Positions 25,489 to 35,504 of a DNA stretch of 39,462 nucleotides are shown in pieces. The stretch comes from Gammaproteobacteria bacterium. GTDB lineage: Bacteria > Pseudomonadota > Gammaproteobacteria > Pseudomonadales > Azotimanducaceae. Made by a program: the position numbers and the translations under genes. The DNA lies in the NCBI GenBank assembly GCA_002725285.1, contig PBRC01000013.1, positions 62,024 to 101,485 on the forward strand, written 5' to 3'. A model generated the notes under the pieces. It was given only the letters and a program-made list of their open reading frames with translations, ran no database searches and was not told where the DNA came from. How positions within the stretch are numbered: position 1 is the stretch's first letter; every line of letters begins with the position of its first letter.

Positions 25489-26691
25489 CTAGCTTTTTGG
25501 TAGACCGAGCACTCGCTCGCCAACAATGTTGCGCTGTACCTGACTCGTCCCGCCGCCTATGGTGGCAGAGAAAGAGTTAAAGTAGGAGCGTTGCCATTTT
25601 CCTCCGTCGATGGCCTGTGGGCCGACGAAACGACCGCCATTCGCAGCCTGGAGAGATAATGCAAACTGACAGAATCGTCGCTTCAATTCCGTACCGCGCA
25701 GCTTCCCGGACATGGCAACAGCCATTGGACGTTCTGAGTTGAGTGCCGTTATTCTTGTGCGGGGTATCATCAGCGCGTTGCCTTTTGCTTCGATTAGAAA
25801 CTGCACCATCCGATCACGAATGAGTGGATCCTCGAGGGCAGGTTTGCCATTTCGAGTTGATCTCTTCGCCAGTTCCAGTACGTCGTTGATGTTCAGGTCC
25901 ATCGCCGCAAGACCACCGGCCTGGCCACCCGTTGCACCTCTCTCATACATCAAGGTCTCCATGGCTATCTGCCATCCTTCACCTTCTTTGCCCATGATGC
26001 AGGTACCTGGTATCCGGGCGTCATTAAAATAGGTCTGGCAGAATCCGTATTCACTGGTGAGTTTCTTGATCGGTACAGGATCAACACCTTCGACCTTCAT
26101 TGGCGAGAGGAAAAAACTCAATCCGGCGTATTTGTTGGGTCCATCGGTACTGGTTCGAGCCAGCAGGATCATATACCTGGCATAGGTTCCGAGGCTGGTC
26201 CAGATTTTGGATCCGCTGATGATGTAATCATCTCCGTCTCTCACGGCACGGGTTTGTGCGTTACCTAAATCCGAGCCATGATCCGGTTCTGAGAATCCCT
26301 GGCACCAGATATCTTCTGCCGAGAGGATTCCCTTGATGTATTTCTTCTTCTCGTCCTCGGTACCACGAGACAGAATGAGTGGTCCAGCCCAGTTCAGACC
26401 AATGGTGTTGGTCATAAATGGTACGCGCTGGCGGGCCATTTCCTGAGTCACAATATCCTGAAAAACCTGCGGTTTACCACCGCCGCCATACTCTGCCGGC
26501 CAGGCCATCCCCAGGTACCCGGCGTGATACACCTTGCTCTGCCAGTCCCGAAGATATTCGAACTGCTCATCAGTACCGACTTCCATGAAAGACTCTGGAA
26601 GTAAAAATCCCGGGTCACCAGGATTGTTTTCCTTCAGCCAGGCTGAAACCTCTTCTCTGAACTCTTTGAGTTCCTGCTCGCTCACACTCAC
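25489..26691 (-). CDS. Acyl-CoA dehydrogenase
   Basis: WCQGFSEPDHGSDLGNAQTRA, ISGSKIWTSLGTYARYMILLART, FSATIGGGTSQVQRNIVGERVLGLP. Confidence 0.95.
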   Translation of the reverse strand: MSVSEQELKEFREEVSAWLKENNPGDPGFLLPESFMEVGTDEQFEYLRDWQSKVYHAGYLGMAWPAEYGGGGKPQVFQDIVTQEMARQRVPFMTNTIGLNWAGPLILSRGTEDEKKKYIKGILSAEDIWCQGFSEPDHGSDLGNAQTRAVRDGDDYIISGSKIWTSLGTYARYMILLARTSTDGPNKYAGLSFFLSPMKVEGVDPVPIKKLTSEYGFCQTYFNDARIPGTCIMGKEGEGWQIAMETLMYERGATGGQAGGLAAMDLNINDVLELAKRSTRNGKPALEDPLIRDRMVQFLIEAKGNALMIPRTRITALNSERPMAVAMSGKLRGTELKRRFCQFALSLQAANGGRFVGPQAIDGGKWQRSYFNSFSATIGGGTSQVQRNIVGERVLGLPKS

Positions 26692-26706
26692 TTCTTATCC
26701 TCGTTG

Positions 26707-27486
26707 TTAGTTCTCTGTAACCCAGGACGGTTTACGTTTCTCCCTGAAGGCTGCCATGCCTTCGCCACCTTCTTCAGACTGGAACATGCGACCGCTCCAC
26801 CCTTGTGTTTCGGCGAACCCCTCTTCACGGGACAGTAGCGGTACACGACGGACCAGCTTCTTACATTCGATTACAGCGTTTGGGCCGCCCAGATTAATCA
26901 TATCGATCTCTTCCTGTACCGCATCGACGAGTTGATCCTTCGGTACAGCTCGATGAGCGAATCCCATGTCAACGGCTTGTTTTCCGGTAAAGCGTTCACC
27001 AGTCAGGAAGAGTTTCATACCATGATGAGTACCCAGCTTCGGCAGACAGACGACAGAAATCACAGCAGGAATCACACCGATACGAACTTCTGAGAAACTG
27101 AACTGGACATCTTCTGCTGTAATGACGATATCTGCTGCACCCACCAGTCCCAGACCGCCAGCGAATGCTGCACCATTAACAGCCACGATGACCGGCTTGC
27201 CGCTATCCTGGATCGTGGTCAGTACTTCAGGATAGGCAACGGCTCTGCCGCCACCACTCACAGAAGCTCCCGGTGGACTTTTCAGATCTGCACCGGCGCA
27301 AAAAGCCGGCCCGGTACCCGTGATTACTATGGATCTGACTTTGGGATCTTCGTTTGCCTCCAGGAGATGCTGGTAGAGTTCGTTCACCAGGATAGCGGAG
27401 AGGGCGTTACGATTTTCCGGCCGGTTAAGCGTAATCCATGCAGCACCGCTCTTAATCTCGTATAGGGTTGCTTCTTTGTCAGCCAT
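26707..27486 (-). CDS. Enoyl-CoA hydratase/isomerase (crotonase) family
   Basis: ITLNRPENRNALS, ITGTGPAFCAGADLK, AVNGAAFAGGLGLVGAADIVIT. Confidence 0.93.
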   Translation of the reverse strand: MADKEATLYEIKSGAAWITLNRPENRNALSAILVNELYQHLLEANEDPKVRSIVITGTGPAFCAGADLKSPPGASVSGGGRAVAYPEVLTTIQDSGKPVIVAVNGAAFAGGLGLVGAADIVITAEDVQFSFSEVRIGVIPAVISVVCLPKLGTHHGMKLFLTGERFTGKQAVDMGFAHRAVPKDQLVDAVQEEIDMINLGGPNAVIECKKLVRRVPLLSREEGFAETQGWSGRMFQSEEGGEGMAAFREKRKPSWVTEN

Positions 27487-27676
27487 ACTGACCTCCTTAG
27501 GTTTGTAGCGTTTGATTCACGACGACGGGAATGTTGCCAATGAGGCTACCATAAAACCGACACTGGTTATAAATCTGAATTGGGCGCTATTTGCAGAACT
27601 GATCGATTTCGTCTGGACCAGTAAGTGTTTAGTCCGGATCGAGTAAGATTGTATTGTCTTTTTAGTTGAGTCGAGT

Positions 27677-28231
27677 TCAGGGTTGGGGTTTATTGGCTTT
27701 CGGCCAGGGTTGGGTAAGTTCACCCGTGACCTCCTCTTCGATATCCTCCTCCTTGAATACCGTCAAACCACGAGACAGGTAGTTGGGCAGTGCCTGGGGT
27801 GCATCCAATGTGCAGGTGTGCAGCCAGACACGTTGTCCACTTAAACGCCAGGCATGATAAATAGCATCCTCCAGCAGACTCCTGCCATACCCCTGTCCAA
27901 TGAATTCCGGCAACACACCAAAATAACTTATCTCGGTGGAGCCGTCTGCCTGTTTCTCCAGCTCGAAGTACCCGACTGGTGTGCCGTTTCGATAGGCTAC
28001 CCAGGTCTCGGTGTCTTGCTTGTCCAGAAATGTGAGCCAGTCATCATAGGTCCAGTTCAGTCGCATGTTCCATTCCCACGCTGATCCCACGGCAACGTAG
28101 AGGAATCGGTTGAGTTCTGGAAGAACGGTATCGACTTTCCTCAAATCATAGCCAGGGTTTGATTGCCGTTGCTCCGGGATTTTCTCAGGATCAGTCATTT
28201 CGACGTACCAGACATGTACCTCTTTCTTCAC
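27677..28231 (-). CDS. GNAT-family N-acetyltransferase
   Basis: PVGYFELEKQADGSTEISYFGVLPEFIGQGYGRSLLEDAIYHAW. Confidence 0.9.
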   Translation of the reverse strand: MKKEVHVWYVEMTDPEKIPEQRQSNPGYDLRKVDTVLPELNRFLYVAVGSAWEWNMRLNWTYDDWLTFLDKQDTETWVAYRNGTPVGYFELEKQADGSTEISYFGVLPEFIGQGYGRSLLEDAIYHAWRLSGQRVWLHTCTLDAPQALPNYLSRGLTVFKEEDIEEEVTGELTQPWPKANKPQP

Positions 28232-28252
28232 AAGGATTCCTTCTTGAATGAC

Positions 28253-28936
28253 TCAGACATTAGTCGCCCATCCACCAGAGAAGGGCACTACCTGGCCGAC
28301 GATAAAATCGCTTTTGTCAGAAGCCAGAAATAGCGCAAGTTCTGCTGACTCATCTGGCCTGGCGACTCGACCTATGGGTACGTTTCTTTGCAAGTGTTTC
28401 TGAAAGCGTTCTGACTTGACCAGATTTTCCGGAAAGTAGGCCGGATTGCTGACATAGTTTTGTGCTACTGCATTTACATTGACGTTGGCAGCAGCTAACT
28501 CGAGGCCTGCTGCTTTGATAAACGCGTTTTGCGAACCACGAGCCGCGCAGTAAGAGGTTGATCCTGGAATACCTCGTAGTGGTGCGGCGCTGGTAACAGC
28601 AACGATCTTACCCCCGCCGCGATTTGCCATCAGTGTCCCAAAATGACGAACGAGTTTCATCAGCGGGTGAACCATCACGTTGAACATGCCGAGCCAGTCT
28701 TCATCCCTGATGTCGGAAACGGGCATATTGCAGGGATCATGTGCAAGATTAGCAATAACCACATCCAGATCATCCAGTCCTTTAACGTAGTCGTCAAAAC
28801 TTTCATCACAAGGCACTGAACCCGGGATCGCATTAACTGATGCACCTTCCGCCGTAAACAACTCGTTGATAGCGGGTCCCATGTAATCGGTACATTGAGT
28901 GAGAAGCACCTTTTTGGCTTCTAATCTTGCTGACAT
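28253..28936 (-). CDS. SDR-superfamily protein with halohydrin dehalogenase-like catalytic signature
   Basis: TSAAPLRGIPGSTSYCAARGSQ (S-X12-Y-X3-R, no YxxxK), TQCTDYMG in place of TGxxxGxG. Confidence 0.8.
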   Translation of the reverse strand: MSARLEAKKVLLTQCTDYMGPAINELFTAEGASVNAIPGSVPCDESFDDYVKGLDDLDVVIANLAHDPCNMPVSDIRDEDWLGMFNVMVHPLMKLVRHFGTLMANRGGGKIVAVTSAAPLRGIPGSTSYCAARGSQNAFIKAAGLELAAANVNVNAVAQNYVSNPAYFPENLVKSERFQKHLQRNVPIGRVARPDESAELALFLASDKSDFIVGQVVPFSGGWATNV

Positions 28937-29090
28937 ATCTGATCCTTCTGCCTGATTGTTACCACGAATAAGTCTCGGTCAGGGGAAACAGCTCTCTGGT
29001 CAATTTGCTGGATTAACCTGATTCAGTGCCGTTCCTGTCTGACTGTTTTTCTGAATAGTGCGGTAAGTTGACGGGCGAATCAATTCCCCA

Positions 29091-30263
29091 TCAGATTCGT
29101 CCCGGGCCTCGACCACCGATACCGAGTCTTCGATAATTATTCCGCACCGAATCCGCGGTCTCTTTACCGGCAATATTCTCAATTTCTTGAAAGGACTCTT
29201 CCTGAATCTCATTTGCTCTGTCGTGACGTTCCTCAGGACTGAGTCCTTCATTACCTCGCAGATCGCTGATATCGGTTTTAGCCTGGGTCGTTACTTCATA
29301 AACCGCGATGATCTCATTGTCGGTAATGCCGTAACGATCACCGATTGACTGAATCGATCGAAAGGTTGGATCTAGAGAGCGGGTGTACTCGGCGTAGCGT
29401 TCAGTCGTGAGATAGTCCTTGATCTGAGCGTTGCTGACTTCCCTTTGATCACGTTGTGCTTGTCTGTCTGCATACTGGTTAAATTCACTACCCTCATTTT
29501 GCAGGCGGATTTCAAAAAGGTCTCGAAACTCCTGTTCTGTGTAATCAAATGTACTCATCGAATACTGCATTACTCGAGCGAGTCGTGATTCGCGCAGTTG
29601 ATATTCAAAATACTCCTCGCTGCTGAGGGTGTCCCGAATCTGATCCTGCAACTCCTGTCGAATCCTGTTTCGATCATCTCTTGACTCGGAGATATAACCC
29701 ACGGTGCTCAACGCTACCGTTTTGGCCTGGTTCAGTCGCTGTAGTTCATAGATTTCAATCTGTTTATCTGATGAAAGGAATGGCAGTGAATTGTTCAGAG
29801 GTTTGAACAACGATTCAAAAAGGGAATCATCAACAATTTCATCACCAAAGATATCTCTTAGTTGCTGGCGTTTCAGATTGAGCCAGGTCAGTTCTAACTG
29901 GGTGTCTTCCTCCGGCTCAGTATCTGATCTCAGCCAATAGGTGTCAGGACCTTTGTTTGGCTGGGAGAGAAAGTGATCACGTTCAATCGTCGCCAGTACA
30001 ATACCTCTGACAACATCTTCATCATATCCGGCTGATCGAAGTTGACTGACCAGGTCAGCGTGATCACCACTGAGTGATTCTGTCAGGTCGATGCCTGTCT
30101 GATAACTGCTCGCGCTTATTTCACGTGGTATTGCTGATTCAGGAGGGATCTCCGGCTGGTTCTGAGATGTTGCGACGACTGCAGAATCTGGCCGGTTTAA
30201 GAGGTACCAGGCAAAACTGACGTTGAGGGTTATCAGCGAGACTATTACAAGGTTTTTGATCAT
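29091..30263 (-). CDS. Membrane-anchored Glu/Arg-rich helical protein of unknown function
   Basis: 390 aa, one N-terminal TM (MIKNLVIVSLITLNVSFAWYLL), then long charged helical region. Confidence 0.7.
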   Translation of the reverse strand: MIKNLVIVSLITLNVSFAWYLLNRPDSAVVATSQNQPEIPPESAIPREISASSYQTGIDLTESLSGDHADLVSQLRSAGYDEDVVRGIVLATIERDHFLSQPNKGPDTYWLRSDTEPEEDTQLELTWLNLKRQQLRDIFGDEIVDDSLFESLFKPLNNSLPFLSSDKQIEIYELQRLNQAKTVALSTVGYISESRDDRNRIRQELQDQIRDTLSSEEYFEYQLRESRLARVMQYSMSTFDYTEQEFRDLFEIRLQNEGSEFNQYADRQAQRDQREVSNAQIKDYLTTERYAEYTRSLDPTFRSIQSIGDRYGITDNEIIAVYEVTTQAKTDISDLRGNEGLSPEERHDRANEIQEESFQEIENIAGKETADSVRNNYRRLGIGGRGPGRI

Positions 30264-30371
30264 GTTCGTACCTCCGCCTTATTTGCTGCTGAGATAGAAA
30301 CTCGTTTGCGTCTACTTTAACTTAGTTAGTGGCAAGAAAATAAGCGTGGCGTTTTCACACCGGCTATATTG

Positions 30372-31145
30372 TCAGATGTCATCAAAGTCACCATGGCGAC
30401 CCTTTCCAGATGCAAATCGTTGAGCACCCGCTTGTGTTTCTCCAGATTGAATGACCTCCCTGCCGATGAACGTTTCATTACGCAGCGCCTCGGGGATTGA
30501 CATGTTCCATTGCTGGTAGGAGGAAAGACGGTCATTTCGCAGGCAGAGTTGAGGAAACTTACATAGTTCTTTAGCCAGGGTCACTGCGGCATTCAGTGCT
30601 TCACCCTTTGCGGTCAGCCGGTTTGCAAGGCCCATCTGCTTCGCTTCATCGCCTGAAACGCCTCTGCCAGTCAAAATTAGATCCAAAGCGTGACTCTGAC
30701 CGAGGAGCCTGGTTAACCTGACTGTGCCCCCGTCTACCAAAGGTACACCCCAGCGTCGGCAATAAACTCCGAAAACGGCATCGGTTGCGGCAACTCGAAG
30801 ATCACACCAGACAGCAAGTTCCAGTCCACCAGCTACAGCATGTCCTTCTACCGCAGCAATAACTGGTTTGTTGAGCAGCATTCGGGTAGGTCCCATTGGA
30901 CCATCACCCTCAATTCCGACTCGATTGCCTTTACTTGTCGACACTGCCGTCAAGTCCGCACCTGCGCAAAATGTGCCGTCAGCACCCGTTAAGATGGCGA
31001 CCTTTTGCTCGTCATTGCCGTTAAATTGCCGGAAAGCATCAGCAAGCAGCTTAGCGGTAGGTCTGTCGACGGCATTTCTCTTTTCCGGACGGTTGAGAGT
31101 GATGATCGTTATCTCATCGAGTTGTTCAATCAAAATGCTGCTCAT
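30372..31145 (-). CDS. Enoyl-CoA hydratase (crotonase) family
   Basis: ITLNRPEKRNAVD, LTGADGTFCAGADL, AAVEGHAVAGGLELAVWCDLRVA. Confidence 0.93.
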   Translation of the reverse strand: MSSILIEQLDEITIITLNRPEKRNAVDRPTAKLLADAFRQFNGNDEQKVAILTGADGTFCAGADLTAVSTSKGNRVGIEGDGPMGPTRMLLNKPVIAAVEGHAVAGGLELAVWCDLRVAATDAVFGVYCRRWGVPLVDGGTVRLTRLLGQSHALDLILTGRGVSGDEAKQMGLANRLTAKGEALNAAVTLAKELCKFPQLCLRNDRLSSYQQWNMSIPEALRNETFIGREVIQSGETQAGAQRFASGKGRHGDFDDI

Positions 31146-31382
31146 GATGATTCTCCATTCGTTATTTACTACCAGTAACTAGAAGATTTAGATAGAAGTA
31201 ACTGCCCGCGCTTCGTCAATGTTTTTTCGGATCCAGTCATATTCTGGGTGATTGTGGCGCGAAATTGCCGATCACCGTTGTGCCGTGATGATTCTCAGAG
31301 ATACAGACTGATCCGTGGTCATTGTCAATATCCAATCCCGGCCCTTCAATTCAATGCACCTGCAAGAACAAGAATTTGAGTG

Positions 31383-31916
31383 CTAACCAGGTTTTTGTTT
31401 AACGTCATGCAGATTCTCAAGATCCACGTACTGTTTATTGCCGTTAATGCGATACATTCTGCGATTTATCCTGGGATAATCGCAAATATCAAGCTCGCTT
31501 CGGTTCCCACCCATAAGGTAAACAAGGTCTTCGTCAAATGGATTACGCAGAGTATGGGGTTGTGAGCCCTGGCCAAATGCCATGAAATCTCCTGGTCCCA
31601 CCTCGTGCTGCTGGTCACCAATTTCAGCGATGCCTTTGCCATCAATTATGTAGAGAAATTCTTCATCGCAGTGATGGAAGTGAAACTGAGTAGACTCACT
31701 GCCGGACTCGAGTCTGGCGAGATGTACACCAATATGCTTTAAACCCAGTGAATCACTGAGAGCACGAACATGGCGTACAGCTTTGTCATTGAACTGATGG
31801 ATGTTAACTGTCTCTGCCATCGCAGCAATCTCTTCTGCTTTCAACAAGGAAGAATTCTTATCTGCCACGATATCTCCCTCCGGGGCGGTTCCTTGATTCC
31901 TGGAATCTCCGCTCAC
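31383..31916 (-). CDS. Cupin-domain protein
   Basis: FHFHHCDEEFLYIIDGKGIAEIGDQQHEVGPGDFMAFGQGSQPHTLRNP; start uncertain (31916 overlaps helicase end, ATG 31820 alternative). Confidence 0.85.
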   Translation of the reverse strand: MSGDSRNQGTAPEGDIVADKNSSLLKAEEIAAMAETVNIHQFNDKAVRHVRALSDSLGLKHIGVHLARLESGSESTQFHFHHCDEEFLYIIDGKGIAEIGDQQHEVGPGDFMAFGQGSQPHTLRNPFDEDLVYLMGGNRSELDICDYPRINRRMYRINGNKQYVDLENLHDVKQKPG

Positions 31917-33204
31917 GAGCTTTGCGTACTGGCGGTGGAATCTTGGCTAATAGGGCTAAAGGAGGTTGCTCGCAGGTAAATGATTCACCTAACAGTGATT
32001 CGATGCTGGGGAGCATAAACGAATCGTTTTCGCAGGCAAGGCTGATTGAGATTCCACTTGCTCCAGCGCGACCCGTTCGACCTATTCTATGTACATAGTC
32101 TTCAGAATCTTCAGGCAGGTTGTAATTAATGACATGTGTGATTCCTTCTACATGAATTCCACGACCAGCGACATCTGTCGCTACCAATACCTTGATCTTG
32201 CCTTCTTTAAAATCATCCAGGGTTCTGATTCTTTTCTTTTGTGCGACTTCTCCTGTCAGTAGTCCGCAATCAACACCGTGTTGAAACAGCCTGCTTTCGA
32301 TTTCGCGAGTTTGGTCGCGTCGATTGATAAATACGAGTACTCGGTCTACACCTGGGCTGTTAATCAGGTTATAGAGTACATTGAATTTGTGATCTTCACT
32401 GGTCAGGTAAACGAGTTGTTTGACACTGTCTATTGCTAGTTTGGCTGGTTCAATCTCGATCTCGACAGGATCCAGTGTCCAACTGGCAGCTAGACGTCTG
32501 ATGTCTTCGTTGATGGTTGCGCTGAATAACTGGGTTTGACGATTCTCCTTTCGTGGTGTTCTTCTGATAATGGATTTCACGTCCGGAATAAAGCCCATAC
32601 TCAGCATTCGGTCAGCTTCGTCAATGACCAGCGTCTCAACCAGAGACAGATCAATGATGTTGGATTGGAGGAAATCCAGCAAACGACCAGGGGTAGCGAC
32701 AACGATATCGATGTGTTGCTTGAGTTGTTTTTTTTGTTTTTCGTAGTCCATACCGCCTACAACCGCCAGAACCCTGAGGTCCGTGAACTCCGACAGCTGT
32801 TTCGCATCATTTGTGATCTGCAGCACAAGCTCTCGAGTTGGTGCAATGATCAGTGCGAATGGCGCACCAGTCTGGCGTGATTCGAATTCCGGATTTTCCA
32901 TGTGATAGGTGATAATGGAAATAAGAAAAGCGGCAGTCTTCCCGGTTCCGGTCTGGGCCTGGGCTATAATGTCTTTACCATCGAGTGAGTGAGGCAGGAC
33001 TTCATTCTGTACTGGCGTGCAGCCAGCGAACCCAAGTTTCATCACCACCAGGTTCAGAGCCTCAGGCAGTTCGAGAACGGCAAAATCCTCCGGCAGGTTT
33101 TTTAGTTGATCCCCGTTAACACCAGATAATTCTGCATCAGTAGTATTGTCTTCTTCAATATTAGCGGGTGTTTCAGAATTGAACAGGTTTTTTAGACGTT
33201 TCAT
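31858..33204 (-). CDS. rhlB: DEAD-box ATP-dependent RNA helicase, RhlB-like
   Basis: AQTGTGKTAAFL, APTRELVLQI, VIDEADRMLSMGF, FSATI, HRIGRTGRAG; RhlB assignment by eye. Confidence 0.85.
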   Translation of the reverse strand: MKRLKNLFNSETPANIEEDNTTDAELSGVNGDQLKNLPEDFAVLELPEALNLVVMKLGFAGCTPVQNEVLPHSLDGKDIIAQAQTGTGKTAAFLISIITYHMENPEFESRQTGAPFALIIAPTRELVLQITNDAKQLSEFTDLRVLAVVGGMDYEKQKKQLKQHIDIVVATPGRLLDFLQSNIIDLSLVETLVIDEADRMLSMGFIPDVKSIIRRTPRKENRQTQLFSATINEDIRRLAASWTLDPVEIEIEPAKLAIDSVKQLVYLTSEDHKFNVLYNLINSPGVDRVLVFINRRDQTREIESRLFQHGVDCGLLTGEVAQKKRIRTLDDFKEGKIKVLVATDVAGRGIHVEGITHVINYNLPEDSEDYVHRIGRTGRAGASGISISLACENDSFMLPSIESLLGESFTCEQPPLALLAKIPPPVRKARERRFQESRNRPGGRYRGR

Positions 33205-33254
33205 GGTGGATTCACTTGCCTGTTACTGACTGCTGAGCAAGTGCCAAATTGCAA

Positions 33255-34532
33255 TCAAACATTCTGATTAATGAGTTGCTGTACCGTTGCCAGTTGTAAA
33301 CATACCACAAATACTTCAAGAGCCTGCTTTAATGAGTCGAGTGAGGGATATGTTGGCGCTATCCTGATATTACTATCTTCCGGGTCTTTTCCATAAGGGA
33401 AGGTTGCACCGGCCGGTGTCAGTTTTACGCCAATTTCACCAGCCAGCTCGATGACTGTTGTTGCCAGTCCAGGCTGAGTATCAAGTGAAACAAAGTAACC
33501 GCCGCTTGGGTGAGTCCAGGATGCAATATCTTTGCCCGCCAGATGCTCGGTAAGGGTTCTTTCGACCAGCTCAAATTTTGGTTGAATGATTGCTCTGTGT
33601 TTCTTCATATGTTCTTGTATGTCGTTCGGGTTCTGAAGAAATCGAGCATGTCTCAGCTGATTGACCTTGTCAGAACCTATTGTCGAAGCAGACAGAAATT
33701 TCTCCAGCCTCGAAAGACCGGAATCTGACATTCCGATAAAAGAGATACCGGAACCGGCAAATGTTATTTTTGAGGTAGATGCGACCATTATCACATTGTC
33801 AGTAGTGTCTTCCTGCAGCGATAGATCTGCCAGACTGAGAAGGCGGTCTGGGTCGTCGGACAAGTGGTGGACAGCGTATGCGTTGTCCCACATGATTCGA
33901 AATTCTTCACCGGCAAGTCTAGGCAGTCGAGCCATTCGTTGTACGGTTTCGTCGTTATAGGTCACACCCGTCGGATTTGAGTATTTGGGGACGCACCAGA
34001 TCCCCTTGATCATTGGATCCTGTTTGATGAGGGATTCAATATGATCCATATCCGGACCAGTACTGGTCATTTCAATATTGATCATCTCGATATTGAAGTG
34101 CTCGCAGATAGTAAAATGTCGATCGTATCCAGGTACCGGACAGAGGAATTTGACTTCACTATTGCTTTCGTTTGCTTCCTGTAACCAGCATTCCTGCATC
34201 ATCGAAGCAACATACATATACATGAGAGTCAGGCTGCTGTTTCCACCTACCAGGATGTGATCGGCAGGTATGCCAAGGATTTCTCCACCCAACGCTCTTG
34301 CTTCCGGAATACCCAGCAGACCTCCATAGTTTCGAACATCGGTTCCATCCTGCAGTATATATAATCCATTCAGGATGCCATCAAGATCATTTGCCAGATC
34401 TAGCTGTTCCGGCGCAGGTTTGCCGCGGGTTAGATCCAGATTAAGCCTGGCTTCTGCATACTGCTGGTATTGTTTGCTCAGTGATTCGTTTTGCTCGTTG
34501 AGTGCCTCAACTGAAAGATCCGAAAATTTCAT
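33255..34532 (-). CDS. PLP-dependent class I/II aminotransferase (Aminotran_MocR-like)
   Basis: LDLTRGKPAPEQLDLA, RNYGGLLGIPEARALGGEILGIP, GIWCVPKYSNPTGVTY, VASTSKITFAGSGISFIG. Confidence 0.88.
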   Translation of the reverse strand: MKFSDLSVEALNEQNESLSKQYQQYAEARLNLDLTRGKPAPEQLDLANDLDGILNGLYILQDGTDVRNYGGLLGIPEARALGGEILGIPADHILVGGNSSLTLMYMYVASMMQECWLQEANESNSEVKFLCPVPGYDRHFTICEHFNIEMINIEMTSTGPDMDHIESLIKQDPMIKGIWCVPKYSNPTGVTYNDETVQRMARLPRLAGEEFRIMWDNAYAVHHLSDDPDRLLSLADLSLQEDTTDNVIMVASTSKITFAGSGISFIGMSDSGLSRLEKFLSASTIGSDKVNQLRHARFLQNPNDIQEHMKKHRAIIQPKFELVERTLTEHLAGKDIASWTHPSGGYFVSLDTQPGLATTVIELAGEIGVKLTPAGATFPYGKDPEDSNIRIAPTYPSLDSLKQALEVFVVCLQLATVQQLINQNV

Positions 34533-34550
34533 CTTGTTTCCCACGTGGCT

Positions 34551-35504
34551 TTACACCTTTAAACCGGTTAGTTCATCTGCGCCAAGCATCAGATTCATAT
34601 TTTGAACGGCAGCACCTGCTGCGCCTTTGCCCAAATTATCCAGCTGCGATATCACTAACATTTGATCATCTGAGCCGAAGATATGGATGTCATTTCGGTT
34701 GGTACCATTATTTGTCTGTGGATCAAGAAAGCCGTTCTGACGTGTTTCATCAGTATTAGGCTGATGGACGTTAACGCACTCGTTATCACTGTAGTGAGTT
34801 TCAAGACAGGTGTAAATGTCATCAAGACTGGTTTTCTTGTTGAAATATTCTTTTGCAAGGGGTGTACTGACTAGCATCCCCTGGGGGTAGTGACCAACGG
34901 AAGGCAGGAACAGGGGCGCATATGTTAATGATGCGTAATGCTGCATCTCTGGAACATGCTTGTGTCCGAAATTCAGCGCGTAGGGGCGTGAATTCCACAG
35001 ATCTGTTGGAGACTGCTGTTGACGCAATTCGTATTGCTCAATCATCTTATGGCCACCACCTGAGTACCCGGATACTGCACTGATACTGAGTCTTATATCT
35101 TTACGTAACAAGCCGCTATTGACCAAGGGTGCAATTGAAAGTAGAAAACCGGTTGGATAACAACCGGGATTTGACACTCTCGTTGCCTCGCTTATTTTTT
35201 GTCTCTGATTTTTCGTGAGTTCAGGTAAGCCATATACCCAGTCAGGGAGTATTCGATGCGCAGTGCTGGCATCCAGGATACGGGCACTGGTGTCTGAAGC
35301 CAGACTGGCTGTTTCTCTTGCAGCGTCGTCAGGCAGACAGAGGATCACAATATCAGCCTCGCAGATAATTGCGTGTTTAACAGTGGGATCTTTTCTGTTT
35401 TTATCACTGATCGACAAGATCTCAATATCCTGCCTGTCACTCAAGCGCTCATGAATTTGCAGACCGGTCGTGCCTACCTGGCCGTCGATGAATATCTTGT
35501 TCAT
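34551..35504 (-). CDS. argC: N-acetyl-gamma-glutamyl-phosphate reductase, short type
   Basis: IFIDGQVGTTGLQIHERL, RVSNPGCYPTGFLLSIAPLV, SAVSGYSGGGHKMIEQYE, DNLGKGAAGAAVQNMNLMLG. Confidence 0.94.
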   Translation of the reverse strand: MNKIFIDGQVGTTGLQIHERLSDRQDIEILSISDKNRKDPTVKHAIICEADIVILCLPDDAARETASLASDTSARILDASTAHRILPDWVYGLPELTKNQRQKISEATRVSNPGCYPTGFLLSIAPLVNSGLLRKDIRLSISAVSGYSGGGHKMIEQYELRQQQSPTDLWNSRPYALNFGHKHVPEMQHYASLTYAPLFLPSVGHYPQGMLVSTPLAKEYFNKKTSLDDIYTCLETHYSDNECVNVHQPNTDETRQNGFLDPQTNNGTNRNDIHIFGSDDQMLVISQLDNLGKGAAGAAVQNMNLMLGADELTGLKV

